Of a DNA stretch of 51,613 nt, positions 29,877 to 36,669 are shown piece by piece. Position 1 is the first letter of the stretch, and every line of letters begins with the position of its first letter. This stretch comes from a virus. The stretch spans positions 1 through 51,613 of the IMG/VR virus record IMGVR_UViG_3300027763_000078. The stretch is one strand, 5' to 3'. Below the pieces are notes generated by a model. That model saw only the letters and a list, made by a program, of their open reading frames with translations. It had not been told where the DNA came from and made no database searches. A program made the position numbers and the translations under genes.

Positions 29877-31394
29877 ATGAGCTTTTTAAATACAGGATAT
29901 TCAGCAACGGTCGCAGCAAGATTAACACAAAAGGGTAGAAACTCTATTGCAAAAGGTAATTTTGTGGTAAGTTACTTTGCTGTGGGGGATTCTGAATACA
30001 ATTATAATACAGGAACAACTCAAAATATATTATCACCATTTGACAAAGATAGTCATGTAAAATACCCAATTTGGTATACAAGTGGAAGTACATTTTTTGG
30101 AATACCGGTAGATAGTTCAAATACCACAATATGTAGGAATTTGGTCACAGCAAATAGTGATTGGACATTAAGTACGGTTTGGGATAAAAATCCGATTGGA
30201 TTATCAAATATATATACATCTAATGCGTATGTTGGGGTTAAAAATTTATTAGGTTATTCATCATCTTCAGGACAAACATATAATACAGGAACAACAATAT
30301 ATGACACTACTGGAACTCCGGTAATCATTTCACCTGAAGAACAAAAAGCAATTGCAATATTACATTATACACAGAGCGGAACCACTGGAGACCCTTATAG
30401 GTTCTTTAAATATGATGATTACATCTGTATTGATAATACATCGGGTCAAACATCGTTTAATGTGACATTGACCTCAATTATGTATCACAGATTAACGGGA
30501 GCAACATCGGGAGCAACATTTACTATGGGAACCGTTGATAAAAAAATGGTATCTAATTACAACTCAAGATATGAATTACCATATAGAGATTTAGTAGATT
30601 ATGCTGGTAATACGGTTGGTAAAATATTTCACAATCAAAAACTTGTAGTATTTGATGATGAGGAAATTGTTGCAGCATTAGACACAGGATCAACGAGAAA
30701 TTATACATTAACAGCACCAAAAGTGGATACTTTAGTAACAACTAATTACCCAATTACTGGATTAACAACAACAGGTAAAACTATGTGGGTTACGTATAAA
30801 TTTAGTGGAGGTACAGTATCTGATGATTTACCTTGTAATTATTTTATGAAAGTTACAGGGTCAACAAATGATGAAAATGTTACTGTTAAATTTAGTAGTG
30901 GTGGATTTAAACATTTAAATAATGGTTATACTGCAACTCAATTTCATATATTACATCAATTAACAGATAACGGAGTTCAACCAACACCAAATAATTGGAA
31001 AATTAGGGATTACACAAGTGACTTAAGCGCAATCAATGATTTAAAAACCGGATTTACATTTACAATCAACCAAACCAAAATCACCGAAGCCATTGCAGTA
31101 GGAAATTATTCATCTTCATTATCAGGTTTTGGTGTAGATAGAGCGTTGTCTGGTGGAACTATTACAGGCACGGTTGCATTGGTAAGGTCAAGTGATATTG
31201 AAGAAATGGTCTTTAATTTAAATCTACCCGATGGTAAATTCACAACATCCCAAAACCCAACATTTACAGGTACATCTAAAATAACAGAAGTGGCTTTACT
31301 TAATTCTAATAAAGAAACATTAGCAATGGGTAAATTATCGTCACCAGTAACAAGAAGTGGTAGTCAGGTAATCCAAGTTAAAATTGATTTCTAA
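29877..31394 (+). CDS. Virion structural protein, probable tail fibre/baseplate, 505 aa
   Basis: A 505-residue protein starting MSFLNTGYSATVAARLTQKG, followed by RNSIAKGNFVVSYFAVGDSE. This N-terminus resembles the attachment regions of phage tail-fibre or baseplate-associated proteins (GLTAxGxxxIAxAxxxG...xFxxxAxGD), an inference from pattern only. The rest is Thr/Gly-rich and beta-prone, with repeated STTGT-like strands and a C-terminal domain (TFTGTSKITEVALLNSNKET, LAMGKLSSPVTRSGSQVIQV) of the type that closes many fibre N-domains. It is the last gene of the virion module; a 38-nt gap separates it from the RuvC-like gene. No membrane segment is present. Confidence 0.55.
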   Translation: MSFLNTGYSATVAARLTQKGRNSIAKGNFVVSYFAVGDSEYNYNTGTTQNILSPFDKDSHVKYPIWYTSGSTFFGIPVDSSNTTICRNLVTANSDWTLSTVWDKNPIGLSNIYTSNAYVGVKNLLGYSSSSGQTYNTGTTIYDTTGTPVIISPEEQKAIAILHYTQSGTTGDPYRFFKYDDYICIDNTSGQTSFNVTLTSIMYHRLTGATSGATFTMGTVDKKMVSNYNSRYELPYRDLVDYAGNTVGKIFHNQKLVVFDDEEIVAALDTGSTRNYTLTAPKVDTLVTTNYPITGLTTTGKTMWVTYKFSGGTVSDDLPCNYFMKVTGSTNDENVTVKFSSGGFKHLNNGYTATQFHILHQLTDNGVQPTPNNWKIRDYTSDLSAINDLKTGFTFTINQTKITEAIAVGNYSSSLSGFGVDRALSGGTITGTVALVRSSDIEEMVFNLNLPDGKFTTSQNPTFTGTSKITEVALLNSNKETLAMGKLSSPVTRSGSQVIQVKIDF

Positions 31395-31432
31395 CGATTT
31401 ACATTTATTTTAAATTACATTATATTAGAATT

Positions 31433-32044
31433 ATGAGTATAGATGTAAAATTTAAGAATAAGCCAAAGATACTGGGACTTGATATTAGTACAAAAACCAT
31501 AGGGTTTGCTTTGTTTGATATTTCAGGTTCTAAATTATTGGAACTAACACATTTTTCCCCAAAAATTAAACCACAACCTGAAGATAAGTTGGAAGAACTT
31601 ATGATGAAGGCCAATACATTTCAAAGACATTTGGAAGGATATAAAGATATGGGTATTACTCGTGTCATCATTGAGGAACCTTTATTAAACTCAAATAACG
31701 TTTATACAGTAGGTACATTATTGAGATATAATACAATGATATGTAAATTGATTTATGATATTTTTGAAATTGTTCCAACATTCATCTCAACATATAACGC
31801 AAGAAAATATGCGTTTCCTGATTTAGTAGGTCCAAATGAAAAGGGACGTAATGTATTATTTGGTGGATATCCAAAAGATATCGATAAGAAACAAGTTATT
31901 TGGGATCATGTTAATGATGTATGTCCTGATGTTCAATGGTTGTACGATAAGAATGGTAAATTGAAAAAAGAAAATTTTGATATGAGCGACGCTGCGACCG
32001 CAGTTATTGGTCATTTCAATATGATAAAACAATTGGATAAATAA
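31433..32044 (+). CDS. RuvC-like Holliday-junction resolvase (RNase H fold)
   Basis: A 203-residue RNase H-fold nuclease. The carboxylate motifs are visible: D17 in LGLDISTKTIGFAL, E81/E82 after strand VIIEEPL, and D183/D186 in DMSDAATAVIGH. The spacing and the GLDxSTxxxG first motif match RuvC-like resolvases of large phages that cut four-way junctions from recombination and tidy DNA before packaging. Length is a little more than bacterial RuvC (about 170). It stands between the structural module and the replication genes, after a weak ACATTTATTTT late-like motif (31401-31411). Cas12/TnpB-like RuvC domains are excluded by size and lack of other domains. Which junctions it cuts is not predictable. 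Confidence 0.8.
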   Translation: MSIDVKFKNKPKILGLDISTKTIGFALFDISGSKLLELTHFSPKIKPQPEDKLEELMMKANTFQRHLEGYKDMGITRVIIEEPLLNSNNVYTVGTLLRYNTMICKLIYDIFEIVPTFISTYNARKYAFPDLVGPNEKGRNVLFGGYPKDIDKKQVIWDHVNDVCPDVQWLYDKNGKLKKENFDMSDAATAVIGHFNMIKQLDK

Positions 32045-32049
32045 TATTT

Positions 32050-32098
32050 GGCAACTGATATTTTATATTACGATTTATCAATGATATATTTAATAATA
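32050..32098 (+). promoter_or_regulatory. Promoter-like element GGCAACT - TATATTT (copy 1)
   Basis: GGCAACT at 32050-32056 and TATATTT at 32085-32091 (starts 35 nt apart) are followed by AATAATAGG. A second copy with the same two boxes, 33 nt apart, lies at 36301-36340 (TATATTTTAAATAATAA). The shared layout suggests a promoter class used in the replication region. Transcription would begin near 32098, just before the two-hairpin RNA candidate. Confidence 0.45.
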
Positions 32099-32173
32099 GG
32101 ACGGGACAAGGGTTAAAAGCCTTGTTTGGTTGGTAGGAGGTTAGCGGTGGTGTGCTGGCCTCCATTTTTTTTT
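32098..32173 (+). ncRNA. Candidate small RNA with two hairpins
   Basis: The non-coding gap 32045-32201 contains a probable ~75-nt RNA. Hairpin 1 is ACAAGG (32106-32111) / CCTTGT (32120-32125) with an 8-nt loop. Hairpin 2 is a 10-bp stem, 32136-32145 with 32154-32163 (GGAGG...CCTCC, two U-G wobbles, then AGC/GCT), with an 8-nt loop. It is followed within two bases by nine T residues. A promoter-like element lies directly upstream and there is no open frame of useful length, so an independent transcript is the simplest reading. Alternative: just the terminator of the RuvC-like gene plus an extra hairpin. Confidence 0.5.
32136..32173 (+). terminator. Rho-independent terminator
   Basis: A 10-bp stem (32136-32145 / 32154-32163) with two G-U wobbles, an 8-nt loop GGTGGTGT and a T9 tract at 32165-32173. 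It would end transcripts from the RuvC-like gene and from the small-RNA candidate. It is much more GC-rich than its surroundings. Confidence 0.85.
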
Positions 32174-32201
32174 ATAAGATTTTTTTGTTATAATATACAA
32201 C

Positions 32202-33143
32202 ATGAACACCCAAGAAGTAGATTATTCCGCAGTATTTGAAATTTTGGAAGATATATTTGGTGACTATAAGAATCATAATGATTATAGATATCAAGTCTCT
32301 TTTGACTGTCCTGTGTGTTCTCACGAAATCAAAGGGTTAGAAAAAGGTGATGGTAAAGGAAACTTGGAAATCAATTACAAATATGGTGTTTATAAGTGTT
32401 GGGTATGTGCCGAATCTCACGAAACACACGGTTCAATATATAAGTTAATTAAGAAGTTTGGTAACCCTAAACAACTTAAAAAATATATTTTATTAAAACC
32501 AGAAGAAGATGAGGATGGTAATAAAAAAGAATACAAACCAGTTAAATTACCAAAAGAATTTATTCCATTTAAAGATGCAAGTTTTGGAATGAAATTAACA
32601 CCAGGATATAAGCAGGCATACAATTACATTAAAAGTAGGAATATTACCGATTTGATGTTGCAACTTTATAATATTGGATTTTGTGCAACAGGTGTATATG
32701 AAAATAGAATTATCATTCCTTCATATGATGAAAATAGAAGGTTGAATTACTTTATTGCTCGTTCTTTTTTAAACAAAACGAGAAGAAAGTATATGAACCC
32801 CGTAGTACAAAAGGAAATCATTATTTTCAATGAAAGTTTAATTAATTGGGACGAACCTGTTTATATAGTTGAAGGTGCGTTCGATAGTATTTTCATTCCA
32901 AACGCAATCCCAATGTTGGGAAAGTTTATGGGTGAACATTTATTTAAAAAACTATATGATAATGCAAAAAAAATAATTATAGTACTTGACCCCGATGCGT
33001 GGAACGACCAAGAGAGATTGTATCATAGATTGAATTGTGGGAAACTAATGGGAAAAGTGTGGAGTATTAAATTAGAAGGGGATAAAGACATTGCCGATTT
33101 ACAAGGAAACTTAAGTGAATATAAAATGAAACAAATAGAGTAA
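32202..33143 (+). CDS. DNA primase, DnaG/gp61-like with zinc finger and Toprim
   Basis: A 313-residue primase that would make RNA primers for the phage fork together with the helicase at 553. The N-terminal zinc ribbon has C36/C39 (CPVC) and C66/C69 (CWVC). The Toprim core shows E224 in VEGAFDS and D263/D265 in VLDPDAW, the metal-binding acidic residues; RIIIPSYDENRRLNYFIAR (about 169-187) is the RNA polymerase-basic-motif region typical of DnaG-type enzymes. It is shorter than bacterial DnaG (about 580) and lacks the helicase-binding C-terminus, as in T4 gp61. It is the first gene after the terminator and is followed one base later by the nuclease, beginning an operon of replication and repair genes. 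Confidence 0.85.
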   Translation: MNTQEVDYSAVFEILEDIFGDYKNHNDYRYQVSFDCPVCSHEIKGLEKGDGKGNLEINYKYGVYKCWVCAESHETHGSIYKLIKKFGNPKQLKKYILLKPEEDEDGNKKEYKPVKLPKEFIPFKDASFGMKLTPGYKQAYNYIKSRNITDLMLQLYNIGFCATGVYENRIIIPSYDENRRLNYFIARSFLNKTRRKYMNPVVQKEIIIFNESLINWDEPVYIVEGAFDSIFIPNAIPMLGKFMGEHLFKKLYDNAKKIIIVLDPDAWNDQERLYHRLNCGKLMGKVWSIKLEGDKDIADLQGNLSEYKMKQIE

Positions 33144-33144
33144 C

Positions 33145-34014
33145 ATGAATTTAAAAGACATCTCATTAGAGATAAACGATTTATTAGAAAAGAGAAGACA
33201 AGAATTAGAATTAACATTCATAGAAGAAGAACACATTTACTATATGAAAGATGTTGATGGTGAAATTAAAAAGAACTTTCCATCCGTATCTAAAGTAGTT
33301 AAGAAATTTCACAAACCATTTGATGCTGATGGTATGGCACTTAAAATGGCAAAAGGAGACCCTGAAGGACAATCACAATTACTTGCCGAATGGAAAGAGG
33401 CTGGCGACTTATCAACCAATATGGGAAGTAGAGTTCACTTTGAATTGGAGAAAGATTTAATTGGTCGTTTTGGTAATTACAAAGAAGTTAGACAACCGAT
33501 ATTTGAGATTAATGAAGAACAACAACGCAAAAGTGATGCAATGATTAAAGCGGGAAAAGATTTTCTTGATTTAATGTTAGAACGAGGAGGGGTATTATTA
33601 GATACAGAAATTGTATTAGGTGATCCCAAAGAGCAGTATACGGGGCAACCTGATAAGTGTTGGTTAATGCAAAATAAAACAAAAGACGATTTTGGATTTG
33701 TAATAACTGATTGGAAGAGTAATAAGCCAAAGAACTTTGAGGTACATCACTATACTGGTAGATTGTATCCACCATTTAATAATTTTCATGATAATGCCTT
33801 AGGCCATTATTATTTACAATTACCATTATATGGTAGATTGTTACGTAAGATGCTAGAAGGGACAAAATATTCCGATACTAAATTATTAGGTGGAGTTATA
33901 GTTCTTTTAAAAGAAGACGGAACATTTACCGAATATAAAGTTCCACCACAAATAACAAATGCAATCCTTACAATGGATTTATCAAAATATATTTCAAGAT
34001 GGTCAAAAAAATAA
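33145..34014 (+). CDS. PD-(D/E)XK nuclease, RecB/Cas4-like
   Basis: A 289-residue exonuclease-type protein. The RecB-family motifs appear in order: MGSRVHFELE with H98, then a strand with E155 (LLDTEIVLGD), D170 in YTGQPDKC, D189/K191 in VITDWKSNK (the DxK core), and HYYLQLPLYG (about 221-230), the QxxxY helix. Such phage nucleases act in recombination or host DNA breakdown. It follows the primase by one base and overlaps the gp47-like gene by 16 nt, so they are probably translated together and may act on DNA ends with gp46/gp47. There is no [4Fe-4S] cysteine cluster, so it is closer to lambda-exo/RecB-like phage nucleases than to typical Cas4. Confidence 0.78.
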   Translation: MNLKDISLEINDLLEKRRQELELTFIEEEHIYYMKDVDGEIKKNFPSVSKVVKKFHKPFDADGMALKMAKGDPEGQSQLLAEWKEAGDLSTNMGSRVHFELEKDLIGRFGNYKEVRQPIFEINEEQQRKSDAMIKAGKDFLDLMLERGGVLLDTEIVLGDPKEQYTGQPDKCWLMQNKTKDDFGFVITDWKSNKPKNFEVHHYTGRLYPPFNNFHDNALGHYYLQLPLYGRLLRKMLEGTKYSDTKLLGGVIVLLKEDGTFTEYKVPPQITNAILTMDLSKYISRWSKK

Positions 34015-34679
34015 TACACATTGCCGACTTACATATTCGTACAATTCAAATGCATGATTTGTATAGAGAACAATTTGAAACATTAATTGATGAGATACGA
34101 GAACATAATATTGTGTGGCATCAAGAAGGTATTGAATATGAAGAAATTCGTATCGTTGTTGCAGGGGACCTGGCGCATCAGAAAATAAATATTTCTAATG
34201 AACAGTTATTATTAACAAGTTGGTTTTTAAAAGAATTATCGAAATATGGTAAAGTTGTTATCATTCCCGGCAATCACGATTTCTTAGAAAATAATACACA
34301 AAGAATGGATAGTATAACACCTGTGGTTCAATTATTAGACGACCCAACTATTCAATATTACAAAGATAGTGGTGAATATATGGATGATAATATTCAATGG
34401 ATTGTTTATTCATTATATCAACATAACGCACGACCTGAGTTTACTAAAGACGAATCTAAATTAACGATAGGATTATTCCACGGACCTATTCAAGGATTTT
34501 CAACTGATTTAGGTTTTACATTTGACGACGCATATGATAAAAGTAATTTTTATGGTTGTGATATTGTCCTATGTGGAGATATACATAAAAGAGCAATTGT
34601 AAATTTGGAGACGGAAATTGAAGTTGATGAAAAAGATGTTGAAAATTATTTAAAAAATGGTTGGGAAAAAGTGATTTAG
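33999..34679 (+). CDS. gp47/SbcD/Mre11-like nuclease, N-terminal part of a split gene
   Basis: The N-terminal 200 residues of the phage Mre11-type nuclease that works with gp46/SbcC (38673) in recombination-dependent replication. All metallophosphoesterase motifs are here: D10/H12 in IADLHIRT, D57 in VVAGDLAH, N92/H93 in PGNHDF, H161 in LFHGPIQG and H196 in CGDIHKRA. A normal gp47 is about 340 residues; this frame stops at 226. The expected continuation GSLIQQNFGE... appears 878 nt later at 35557, beyond an endonuclease gene. The last ~24 residues (EIEVDEKDVENYLKNGWEKV) do not look like Mre11. They resemble the short YLxxGWxxGR module found beside NUMOD/HNH endonucleases, so they may have arrived with the insertion. 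Whether the two halves reassemble is unknown. Confidence 0.82.
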   Translation: MVKKIIHIADLHIRTIQMHDLYREQFETLIDEIREHNIVWHQEGIEYEEIRIVVAGDLAHQKINISNEQLLLTSWFLKELSKYGKVVIIPGNHDFLENNTQRMDSITPVVQLLDDPTIQYYKDSGEYMDDNIQWIVYSLYQHNARPEFTKDESKLTIGLFHGPIQGFSTDLGFTFDDAYDKSNFYGCDIVLCGDIHKRAIVNLETEIEVDEKDVENYLKNGWEKVI

Positions 34680-34688
34680 TCTTTTTTG

Positions 34689-34708
34689 GTGATATTTATA
34701 TATATCAC
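34689..34708 (+). promoter_or_regulatory. Hairpin enclosing a late-promoter-like motif, upstream of the homing endonuclease
   Basis: GTGATAT (34689-34695) pairs with ATATCAC (34702-34708) around a 6-nt loop; the TATTTATA motif (34693-34700) lies inside it. The endonuclease ATG is 15 nt downstream. In T4 intron endonuclease genes, a hairpin over the initiation region blocks translation from early read-through RNA, and an embedded late promoter gives a hairpin-free late message; this arrangement has the same form. Confidence 0.55.
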
Positions 34709-34723
34709 TAAAATATTATAAAT

Positions 34724-35578
34724 ATGGAAAAAAATTGTGAAAGATGTGGAAATAAATTTAATGGAAAAAAAAATCAAAAATTTTGTTCTAAAAAATGTAT
34801 TCACGTAAAAATTGAACAAATAGTAAAGGTGTGTGAATTAGATGAATGTGATAATACATTTTTAATTTATCCAAATGCTAAAATACCAAAAAGATTATGT
34901 TCAAGAAAATGTCAAGTTAAATGGCAAAAAATAAATATGGTGGGTGAAAGTAATCCAAATTATGGAAATAGGAAACCTGGTATGTTTAAACATACCGAAG
35001 AAACTAAAAAAATATTAAAAGAAAAAATTAAAGAAAGTTGGAAAAAAGAAAGTAGAATAAAAAAACATTTAGATTTTTTTGAAAGACATAGACTTGAAGA
35101 TGGATCAATGGATTGGCATACAAATGAATTTAGGGAAAAAATTAGTAAATCAAATATAAAAAGGTTAGAAAATAATGAAACATCTTTTGCGTATAAAAAT
35201 TGCACAAAAGGTTTTTTATTAAATACAAAAACAAATAATGAGGAGTTCTATCATTCGTCTTGGGAAATGAATAAGATGATAGAATTAAATGAAAATAAAG
35301 ATGTATTTTTTTGGACGAAAAAACATGGAATACAAATAAAATATAATCATAAAAATTTAAATAAAATTTATTTACCCGATTTTTATGTTGAATATATTAA
35401 CGGAGTTAAAAAAATAGAAGAAATAAAAGGATATGTCGAAGATGAAGAGCAATTAAAGTTAAAAATAATTGCAGTTAAAGAATATTGTAAAATCAATAAT
35501 ATACAATTTGTTATTGATTATGTTGAAAATAAAGAAAAATATAAACATTTAATAGAATGGGAAAAAAAATTAAATTAG
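34724..35578 (+). CDS. Homing endonuclease: zinc fingers, NUMOD3, PD-(D/E)XK domain
   Basis: A 284-residue mobile endonuclease. Two N-terminal zinc fingers: C5/C8/C21/C25 (CERC, CSKKC) and C37/C42/C59/C63. A NUMOD3 DNA-binding motif follows at about 77-108 (NPNYGNRKPGMFKHTEETKK), a module typical of homing endonucleases. The catalytic part looks like a TnsA/Vsr-type PD-(D/E)XK fold rather than GIY-YIG or HNH: E181 in SSWE, D219 in LPDFYVEY and E233/K235 in EEIKGY. The gene sits inside the gp47 gene, preceded by a hairpin with a late-promoter-like motif, and its last 22 nt overlap the start of the gp47 C-terminal fragment. It is very A/T-rich with many lysines. It probably cuts uninterrupted gp47 alleles and spreads itself by repair. 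Confidence 0.75.
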   Translation: MEKNCERCGNKFNGKKNQKFCSKKCIHVKIEQIVKVCELDECDNTFLIYPNAKIPKRLCSRKCQVKWQKINMVGESNPNYGNRKPGMFKHTEETKKILKEKIKESWKKESRIKKHLDFFERHRLEDGSMDWHTNEFREKISKSNIKRLENNETSFAYKNCTKGFLLNTKTNNEEFYHSSWEMNKMIELNENKDVFFWTKKHGIQIKYNHKNLNKIYLPDFYVEYINGVKKIEEIKGYVEDEEQLKLKIIAVKEYCKINNIQFVIDYVENKEKYKHLIEWEKKLN

Positions 35579-35787
35579 TAAAAAAAATACCAATAATACA
35601 AATTGGTAGCCTCATTCAACAAAACTTTGGTGAGACAGTTAAACATCATGGGTATGGTATTTATGATGTGGAAACAAATGAATATACATTTCATGATTTG
35701 GATAACGAACAGCCGTTTCTTCATTTCTCAATAAACGATATAAAAGACATTGAAGATGGAAAAGAAACACACGTTAATCTTGGATAA
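35557..35787 (+). CDS. gp47/SbcD/Mre11-like nuclease, C-terminal part of a split gene
   Basis: A 76-residue frame that is the missing end of the gp47-like protein: IPIIQIGSLIQQNFGETVKH (GSLIQQNFGE is the hallmark immediately after the GDIHKR motif in SbcD/gp47), followed by GYGIYDVETNEYTFHDLDNE. The ATG at 35557 lies inside the last codons of the endonuclease gene, so translation is probably coupled to it. The first residues (MGKKIKLV) derive partly from the overlap. If both pieces are made, they could associate into a two-chain Mre11-like nuclease, as described for the MobE-split NrdA of Aeromonas phage Aeh1. Otherwise gp47 would be inactive. The 3' end overlaps the next gene by 32 nt. Confidence 0.75.
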   Translation: MGKKIKLVKKIPIIQIGSLIQQNFGETVKHHGYGIYDVETNEYTFHDLDNEQPFLHFSINDIKDIEDGKETHVNLG

Positions 35788-36295
35788 GGAGTTCACTCAA
35801 TTTTGTGAATTAAATAATATAACAGATATTGATAAACAAGCTCAAGAAACCTTTAATAGAGGATTTTCTTTATTAAAATACGGTGAGATACCAAATGGTA
35901 ATAAAATTAGAGAAATCGTTGAAGTACCCAAAGAGACAATCAAAGAAGTTATTGTTGAAAAGATAGTTGAACGTATTGTTGAGGTTCCCGTTGAAGTCAT
36001 TAGGGAAGTAATTAAAGAAATAACAATAGAGGTACCTGTGGAGGTCATTAAAGAGGTCATCGTTGAAAAGAAAGGTAAGAGTAAAACCGTAACTAAAGAG
36101 GTGATTAAAGAGGTTCCGGTTGAGAAAATTGTGGAAGTTGTTAGGGAGGTGCTTAACAATGATGAGATAGATAGATTAATGAAAGAGAATGAAAAACTTA
36201 AGACAGATTTAGATAACATTACAAATTCACTATCCAAGTTAGGGAAGGGTAGATTAATGAAGAATAGTAATATGAATTCATTATACGACGAATAA
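35756..36295 (+). CDS. Repetitive VEVPVEVIKEV coiled protein
   Basis: A 179-residue protein (ATG 35756; the in-frame TTG at 35750 lies within the previous gene and is less likely). Residues ~1-55 are a small folded region (LDKEFTQFCELNNITDIDKQ). Residues ~56-130 are repeats of the form EVPVEVIKEVIVEK / KEIVEVPKE with strict hydrophobic-charged alternation, ending in a coiled coil with LMKENEKLKTDLDN. Such EVPVE(V/K)IKEV repeats recur between replication genes of large phages and are thought to be extended or fibrous; their function is unknown. It overlaps the gp47 C-terminal fragment by 32 nt, so it belongs to the recombination operon. It could be a structural spacer or a scaffold for the gp46/gp47 complex, but this is a guess. 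Confidence 0.6.
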   Translation: MEKKHTLILDKEFTQFCELNNITDIDKQAQETFNRGFSLLKYGEIPNGNKIREIVEVPKETIKEVIVEKIVERIVEVPVEVIREVIKEITIEVPVEVIKEVIVEKKGKSKTVTKEVIKEVPVEKIVEVVREVLNNDEIDRLMKENEKLKTDLDNITNSLSKLGKGRLMKNSNMNSLYDE

Positions 36296-36300
36296 TTTTC

Positions 36301-36347
36301 GGCAACTTACTTTTTTTTACGGAATCTTTTCTCTATATTTTAAATAA
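36301..36347 (+). promoter_or_regulatory. Promoter-like element GGCAACT - TATATTT (copy 2)
   Basis: GGCAACT (36301-36307) and TATATTT (36334-36340), starts 33 nt apart, with a T-rich spacer, followed by TAAATAATAA. It fills the 59-nt gap before the membrane-protein gene at 36355 and mirrors the element at 32050. The A/T-rich end of the motif runs to 15 nt before the start codon. Confidence 0.45.
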
Positions 36348-36354
36348 TAAATTA

Positions 36355-36660
36355 ATGATTATGATGAATTTTATTATGTGGTTGTTCATTTCCTATGGGA
36401 TATCAAACATTATGGTTTTTGGTAGTATATTCAACACACCAAGAGAATGGATTACAAGAAAATCAGAATGGTTTGGAAAACTGGTGAATTGTATGATGTG
36501 CCTACCCTTTTATGTAGGCATTGGTATGTCCCTTGTTTTTGGGGGATTAACAAATAAATATTTTCCATGTCCTTGGTATATGTGTTTATTCTTTGATGCT
36601 GTTTTAACCAGTGGTTTAGTCTATTCATTTAATGTCTTGGTTGAGAAATTAGAAAAATAG
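36355..36660 (+). CDS. Small membrane protein, DUF1360-like
   Basis: A 101-residue membrane protein. Three hydrophobic segments are visible: about 3-24 (IMWLFISYGISNIMVFGSIF), 47-66 (CMMCLPFYVGIGMSLVFGGL) and 76-94 (MCLFFDAVLTSGLVYSFNVL). The SYGISN...CMMCxPFYVG...SG(L/F)VY pattern is that of DUF1360, a family found in Bacillota and in phages; its role is unknown. It could alter the host envelope or act in lysis control. The start is the first of several possible ATG codons (36355, 36361, 36364); the longest is used. It follows a probable promoter and is separated from the next gene by only 9 nt. Confidence 0.55.
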   Translation: MIMMNFIMWLFISYGISNIMVFGSIFNTPREWITRKSEWFGKLVNCMMCLPFYVGIGMSLVFGGLTNKYFPCPWYMCLFFDAVLTSGLVYSFNVLVEKLEK

Positions 36661-36669
36661 AATTAAGTA

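Noticed and set aside
32045-32201. tRNA or riboswitch in the gap
   Set aside because: The two simple hairpins and T9 tract do not make a cloverleaf, there is no CCA end or GTTCGA loop, and no known riboswitch core is visible.
34600-35600. Group I or II self-splicing intron in gp47
   Set aside because: Outside the endonuclease frame only about 120 nt upstream and nothing downstream is left, too little for P7/P9-type or domain V structures, and the second half starts inside the endonuclease gene. RNA evidence could still change this.
33999-35787. Intein in gp47
   Set aside because: The insert has no Cys/Ser start or HN(C/S/T) end. It is interrupted by stop codons and its endonuclease has its own start, so a protein splice is not possible.
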